Of a stretch of DNA of 64,000 nt, positions 60,221 to 64,000 are shown piece after piece. Both the position numbers and the translations under genes were made by a program. The number at the start of each line of letters is the position of its first letter. Position 1 is the first letter of the stretch. Origin of the DNA: Hyphomicrobiales bacterium. Its GTDB lineage: Bacteria > Pseudomonadota > Alphaproteobacteria > Rhizobiales > Rhizobiaceae. The stretch covers positions 85,863 through 149,862 of the forward strand of contig UBMU01000037.1 in assembly GCA_900466605.1 (NCBI GenBank). Reading direction: 5' to 3'. Under the pieces are notes generated by a model. The model had not been told where the DNA came from, made no database searches, and saw only the letters and a program-made list of their open reading frames with translations.

Positions 60221-61186
60221 CTAAAGTGCTAGGACCGGAGCAAGTTCTTCCTTGTGCGGACTCTTCAGCATATAGCGTTGCTGTACCGCGTCTCGTATCG
60301 GGTGCAGTCGGTCATACATATGGACTATCGGAAAAACTCTACCCCCGGCCTGCTCGTGAAGTACGCCATCGCGACAATCGATCTTGTCCTCGATCTCGTC
60401 CCCGCACATTGTCAGAACAGGGCCGGAGACGTTTTTAAACGTGTTGAACTCGCTGGCAAATTCGCTGTTGAAATACATCTTGTTGAAAACGGCTTGTTCG
60501 ATCCGCCCAAAGGGCTGACGAGCAATTGCATCGCAGAGTTCCATCACAAAGCCCAGGACGACCTTCGTGGCACCAGCAACCACGCCGATGCAGATTGGCT
60601 GCTCTTGCGCGACCTGATTATATTTGTCTCGGCCAAATGCATTGATATACCATCGACCGTTCCATCCCTCGGCGTAGAAGCTCTCGCCATCTTCGAATAT
60701 CGAAACCTTGTTCGTTTCCATTTCTGTGAAGAAGGGCGCCTGAAACACCACGTCCTTCGTATCGGCAAGCAAGACCTTGTCGTATTGATGGAAGGTTCGC
60801 ATGACGCGCATATAGGCGAACCAGCGCGCGAAATGGGGATGGTGCCACGTCTCGATCATTTGATGATATCCCGCGATGATTTCCGGAGATCGAGACAGCA
60901 TCCCGGACCGCATAAGGCCACGCAGGGTATGGATAAACACCCTGTTGTAGGTTTTCGTCAGGGGAGTCACGCGCACCGAGTAGGTACTCGGCGTATTAAG
61001 AACGAGGGTGCCGGTTTCATCGATGATGTTCTCAATTCCCAAGGTGGAATTGGTGATCAAGGCGATGTCGCATTCGGCTTGCGAGTACACATTTCTGGCG
61101 GATCTCAAAAACACTTCAAGGGATTCTTGTGTTTGATTCGTAGCGAATCCCATGATCAAATGTTTTGCCATGTTGATCTGATGCAT
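60221..61186 (-). CDS. Putative glycosyltransferase-like protein, AT-richer than neighbours
   Basis: The 321-residue protein opens MHQINMAKHLIMGFATNQTQESLEVFLRSARNVYSQAECDIALITNS. A DxD-like acidic run (VLLADTKDVVFQAPFF) after a run of aromatic and basic residues resembles the nucleotide-sugar and metal site of GT-A glycosyltransferases, and SIFEDGESFYAEGWNGRWYINAF follows. I do not recognise a specific family. Codon choice is visibly less GC-rich than surrounding genes, and the upstream DNA (61187-61400) is AT-rich, which suggests transfer. Whether it modifies a surface polysaccharide is inferred only. Confidence 0.7.
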   Translation of the reverse strand: MHQINMAKHLIMGFATNQTQESLEVFLRSARNVYSQAECDIALITNSTLGIENIIDETGTLVLNTPSTYSVRVTPLTKTYNRVFIHTLRGLMRSGMLSRSPEIIAGYHQMIETWHHPHFARWFAYMRVMRTFHQYDKVLLADTKDVVFQAPFFTEMETNKVSIFEDGESFYAEGWNGRWYINAFGRDKYNQVAQEQPICIGVVAGATKVVLGFVMELCDAIARQPFGRIEQAVFNKMYFNSEFASEFNTFKNVSGPVLTMCGDEIEDKIDCRDGVLHEQAGGRVFPIVHMYDRLHPIRDAVQQRYMLKSPHKEELAPVLAL

Positions 61187-61490
61187 TGTTTGCTGATCGC
61201 GGCGTTATATTGACTTTTACACATGTATATCCAAACTATTCATTGTGCAATGATCAATAGTTTTGTCTTTTGTTGTTGTTTTTTATTTTATTGTTCGGCA
61301 AGGCAGGTGTCGAAAGGCAATTCGGAGTGTTTTTCTTTATCGTTCGATACAAAGCTTCGCTGTCGAACGCTTTCGATCAACTGCGGATGATGCGGTGATG
61401 GAGATTTGGCGGACGGTTCCGTGTTGCCTGACGTCCTTTGCACTGGCTGGACTAAGCCGAACGCTTAGACGCATTTTTCGGGAAAGCGCT
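61187..61490. other. AT-rich intergenic region
   Basis: About 300 bases upstream of the glycosyltransferase-like gene and downstream of ade, with T-runs (near 61262-61298) unlike the rest of the window. A long plus-strand frame here (61263-61979) runs antisense to ade and shows no protein-like character in its own part. It probably holds the promoter of the 61186 gene. Confidence 0.55.
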
Positions 61491-63188
61491 TCACCTGATC
61501 AGTTCGAACTTGTCGACGTCCACCATCCCCCTGTCGGAAATCTTCAGGTGCGGGATGACGGGCAACGGCAGGAACGCGACCTGCAGGAAGGGTTCTTCCA
61601 GCGTTGTGCCGAGCGCATAGGCGGCTTGGCGCAGATCGTGGAGCGTGTCGCGCACCGTCTCGTAGGGCTCGAGGCTCATCAGACCGGCAACGGGCAGGGC
61701 GATCTCGCCAGTGACCTTGCCGTCCTCGACGACCACGAAGCCGCCCTTGACTTCACCGAGGCGATTGGCGGCGAGCGCCATGTCGTCCTCGCTGACGCCG
61801 ACGACGCAGATATTGTGGCTGTCATGGCCGACGGTGGAGGCGATCGCGCCCTTCTTCAGGCCGAAGCCCTGGACGAAGCCGTTGGCATGGTTGCCATTCT
61901 TGCCGTGCCGCTCGATGACTGCGACCTTGATGATGTCGTTACCGAGATCGACATCGGTCTGGTTGCCCTTGACGGGTAAGCGGTAGCGGCGATGCTCGGT
62001 GATGATCTTGCCGGGGGTGACGCCGATCACAGGTGTTTCGCCATCGGCAACGGGAACGCCGAAATGGGCGGCGTTGACAGGACGGGCCTTGACGCTGTCG
62101 AGGCCGACTGGCTCCACGGGCTTGCGCGTGGCGAAAAGCTCTGCTGTCACGTGGCGGCCGGCGGCGAAGACGAGGTCCGCACGACAGTTTTCGAGGCTGT
62201 CGATGACCACCAGGTCCGCGCGCCAGCCGGGGGCGACGAGGCCGCGGTCTCTGAGGCCAAAAGCGCGGGCAGCAGAGATCGATGCGGCGCGGTAGATGGC
62301 GAGGGGCTCTACGCCGTTCTTGATCGCGGTGCGGATCATGTAGTCGAGATGGCCCTGTTCGGCGATATCGAGCGGGTTGCGGTCGTCGGTGCAAAGGGCG
62401 AGGTACGGCGACAGGCGTTCTGTGATGATGGGCATCAGGGCCGCGAGATCCTTCGAGACGGAGCCTTCGCGCACGAGGATGTGCATGCCCTTGCGGATCT
62501 TTTCCATGGCTTCGGCGGCACTCGTGCATTCGTGCTCGGTGCGGATGCCGGTTGCGAGATAGCCGTTGAGGTCGTTGCCCGAGAGCAAGGGCGCGTGGCC
62601 GTCGATGTGCTGGCCCTGGAAGGCGGCGAGTTTCGCCATGCAGATCGGATCCTTATGGATCACGCCCGGGAAGTTCATGAACTCGGCAAGTCCGATGACC
62701 TTCGGATGGTGACGAAAGGGAAGCAGCCGCTCGATCGGCAGATCGGCGCCCGACGTTTCCAGGTGCGTCGCAGGCACGCAGGAGGAGAGCTGGACGCGGA
62801 TGTCCATGATCGTTTCGAGGGACGAATCCAGGAAGTACTGGATGCCTTCGGTACCCAGCACGTTGGCGATCTCGTGCGGGTCGCAGATGGCTGTCGTCAC
62901 GCCATAGGGCAGGACGCAGCGGTCGAACTCGTGCGGTGTTACCAGCGACGACTCGATATGAAGATGCGTGTCGATGAAGCCGGGGACGACGATTTTGCCG
63001 GAGATGTCGATTTCGGTTTCGCCATCGTAGCTACCGCATGTTCCAACGATGCGGTCCTGGGCGATCGCGATGTCCGATGCCACCAGTTCGCCGGTCACGA
63101 GGTCGAAGAAGTACCCGCCTTTCAGTACGATATCGGCCGGCAGGCGGCCCGTTCCCTGGTCGATGAGGCGTTCGAGCTTGGCAGTCAT
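61491..63188 (-). CDS. ade: Adenine deaminase
   Basis: The 565-residue amidohydrolase converts adenine to hypoxanthine and ammonia. ATG 63188 follows GAGGATGCC. The metal site begins with His75 and His77 (VVPGFIDTHLHIESSLVTPHEFDRCVLPYGVTTAICDPHEIANVLG), and the C-terminal adenine deaminase domain (GHDSHNICVVGVSEDDMALAANRLGEVKGGFVVVEDGKVTGEIALPVAGLMS) is diagnostic for the ade family. With xdhAB and puuD it completes an adenine-to-urate route, although it lies 23 kb from them. A second domain order is normal for the family. Confidence 0.93.
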   Translation of the reverse strand: MTAKLERLIDQGTGRLPADIVLKGGYFFDLVTGELVASDIAIAQDRIVGTCGSYDGETEIDISGKIVVPGFIDTHLHIESSLVTPHEFDRCVLPYGVTTAICDPHEIANVLGTEGIQYFLDSSLETIMDIRVQLSSCVPATHLETSGADLPIERLLPFRHHPKVIGLAEFMNFPGVIHKDPICMAKLAAFQGQHIDGHAPLLSGNDLNGYLATGIRTEHECTSAAEAMEKIRKGMHILVREGSVSKDLAALMPIITERLSPYLALCTDDRNPLDIAEQGHLDYMIRTAIKNGVEPLAIYRAASISAARAFGLRDRGLVAPGWRADLVVIDSLENCRADLVFAAGRHVTAELFATRKPVEPVGLDSVKARPVNAAHFGVPVADGETPVIGVTPGKIITEHRRYRLPVKGNQTDVDLGNDIIKVAVIERHGKNGNHANGFVQGFGLKKGAIASTVGHDSHNICVVGVSEDDMALAANRLGEVKGGFVVVEDGKVTGEIALPVAGLMSLEPYETVRDTLHDLRQAAYALGTTLEEPFLQVAFLPLPVIPHLKISDRGMVDVDKFELIR

Positions 63189-63270
63189 GGCATCCTCGTG
63201 CTGGCGTTTTATCACTTATAGCCCATGTGCCCGACAAAGCGAGATCGGCTTGCTATCCGGTCCACAAACG

Positions 63271-63299
63271 AAAACCGGGCGCCCCAGAGGGACGCCCGG
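63271..63299 (-). terminator. Rho-independent terminator of the LivJ-like gene
   Basis: On the minus strand CCGGGCGTCCC pairs with GGGGCGCCCGG around a 3-base loop, with one T-G pair, and is followed by TTTTCG. It lies 25 bases beyond the stop at 63325. Confidence 0.8.
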
Positions 63300-63324
63300 C
63301 GATCGAAATCGGGAGATCGAAGGC

Positions 63325-64000
63325 TTATTCGGCCGGAACGATCTTGCCACCTTCCCACTTGTAGAGCGCGAAGCTCTGCGAGGTCAGGTCGCCGGTTTCG
63401 CCGTAGGTGAGCTTGCCGATAGCGGTCGAGATCGGCTCGCCGCCCTTCAGGGCCTTGGCGACCGCCTCGGAATCTTCGGCACTGCCTGCCTTCTCGATGC
63501 CAGCCTTCAGCACTTCGACTGCAGCATAGGCGTTGAGCGTAAAGGCTTCGGCCGGGATACCCTTGGCCTTCAGCGCGTCGGCCGCTGCCTTGGAATCCGG
63601 GTTCTTCGTGGCGTCCACGGCATTGGTGAAGACGGTGCCGCCGGCTGCGTCGGTGCCGATGTTCCAGAACTCGCTGTTCGACAGGCCGTCGCCGCCGATG
63701 ATGACGGCCTTGACGGCGAGATCATGCAACTGGCGGGCCAGCAGGCCACCTTCCGGATGGTAGCCGCCAAAATAGACGACGTCGACATTCTCGGCCTTGA
63801 GGCGGGTGGTCAGCGCGCTGAAGTCCTTGTCGCCAGGGGTCAGCGAGTCGTCGAACACTTCCTTGATGCCGCCGGCGTTGAGCGTTGCCTTGAAGGAGTC
63901 GGCCAGGCCCTTACCATAGGCGCCCTTGTCGTTGATGATTGCGACGCGCTTGTCCTTGAAGTTCTTCAGAACGTAGTTGGCGGCGACTTCGGCCTGCTGG
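63325..64000 (-). CDS. Branched-chain amino acid ABC transporter substrate-binding protein, C-terminal part
   Basis: About 225 C-terminal residues are visible; the gene continues past the right edge of the window. They form the second lobe of a LivJ-type type I periplasmic binding protein: VAIINDKGAYGKGLADSFKATLNAGG, then VYFGGYHPEGGLLARQLHDLAVKAVIIGGDGLSN and the closing TYGETGDLTSQSFALYKWEGGKIVPAE. Such proteins deliver Leu/Ile/Val or related amino acids to LivHMGF permeases. The signal peptide is outside the window. Codon use is typical of a well expressed gene and the terminator follows closely. Confidence 0.9.
   Translation of the reverse strand, partial: QQAEVAANYVLKNFKDKRVAIINDKGAYGKGLADSFKATLNAGGIKEVFDDSLTPGDKDFSALTTRLKAENVDVVYFGGYHPEGGLLARQLHDLAVKAVIIGGDGLSNSEFWNIGTDAAGGTVFTNAVDATKNPDSKAAADALKAKGIPAEAFTLNAYAAVEVLKAGIEKAGSAEDSEAVAKALKGGEPISTAIGKLTYGETGDLTSQSFALYKWEGGKIVPAE

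Noticed and set aside
61992..63221. Long plus-strand frame of about 409 codons
   Set aside because: It is the antisense shadow of adenine deaminase; no motif and no ribosome site.
1..64000. CRISPR arrays, tRNA and rRNA genes, insertion sequences
   Set aside because: No spaced direct repeat array, cloverleaf gene, ribosomal RNA or transposase was recognised on either strand by eye.

Overview
The window looks like chromosome or large-replicon DNA from an alphaproteobacterium of the Rhizobiaceae (Rhizobium/Ensifer/Agrobacterium type). The evidence is the high GC, a BacA/SbmA transporter, a bdhA-xdhA-xdhB operon order known from Sinorhizobium, a PuuD-type membrane urate oxidase, many LysR regulators, FixJ-type signalling and a DUF1127 protein. 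No rRNA, tRNA, CRISPR array or complete insertion sequence was recognised.

Positions 1-21.8 kb form a dense accessory island of small redox and detoxification enzymes. They include two Tat-exported epoxide hydrolases, several SDRs, a VOC protein, a PLP desulfhydrase-like enzyme, an FMN reductase, a cysteine hydrolase, RidA, an exported crotonase, nitronate monooxygenase, DJ-1/PfpI, an NTF2-like protein, ketoglutarate-semialdehyde dehydrogenase and an exported metallo-beta-lactamase-fold lactonase. A FixJ-type response regulator (11926-12606) and a multi-PAS histidine kinase (18313-20571) sit among them. By eye, nine copies of one promoter-proximal box, CGAYACC-NNNG-TRCAAT, stand upstream of the operons, usually as divergent pairs (about 1.25-1.32, 9.33-9.40, 12.75-12.81, 15.45-15.50 and 21.80 kb). 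Most of these operons also end in a clear hairpin. I infer one regulon, probably controlled by the local two-component pair and including the regulator's own promoter. This is the most interesting system in the window.

Positions 22-29 kb hold lldD-type dehydrogenase, a quinone oxidoreductase divergent from a LysR gene across a perfect palindrome, and a RibD-like/SDR/aldo-keto reductase/cupin operon divergent from a second LysR gene.

Positions 29-39 kb are a purine catabolic region: guanine deaminase, a small lipoprotein, PuuD, a GcvA-like LysR, a DUF1127 protein, and xdhB and xdhA behind bdhA. Adenine deaminase lies separately at 61.5-63.2 kb.

Positions 39-52 kb carry glpK, a frameshifted secreted TIM-barrel-like gene, a MYG1-like hydrolase, an ECF42-type sigma factor module (DGPF/YCII protein, sigma factor, AHA1-like protein, DoxX-like protein), a luciferase-like monooxygenase, a methionine aminopeptidase, PadR divergent from an MFS transporter, bacA, DUF2277 and a polysaccharide deacetylase.

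Positions 52.8-64 kb are more conserved: NnrU, a YfgM-like protein and der, then a GT4 glycosyltransferase, a KDG-kinase-like PfkB protein, a small secreted protein, an alpha-glucosidase, an AT-richer putative glycosyltransferase flanked by AT-rich DNA, ade, and the 3' part of a LivJ-like binding protein that runs off the window.
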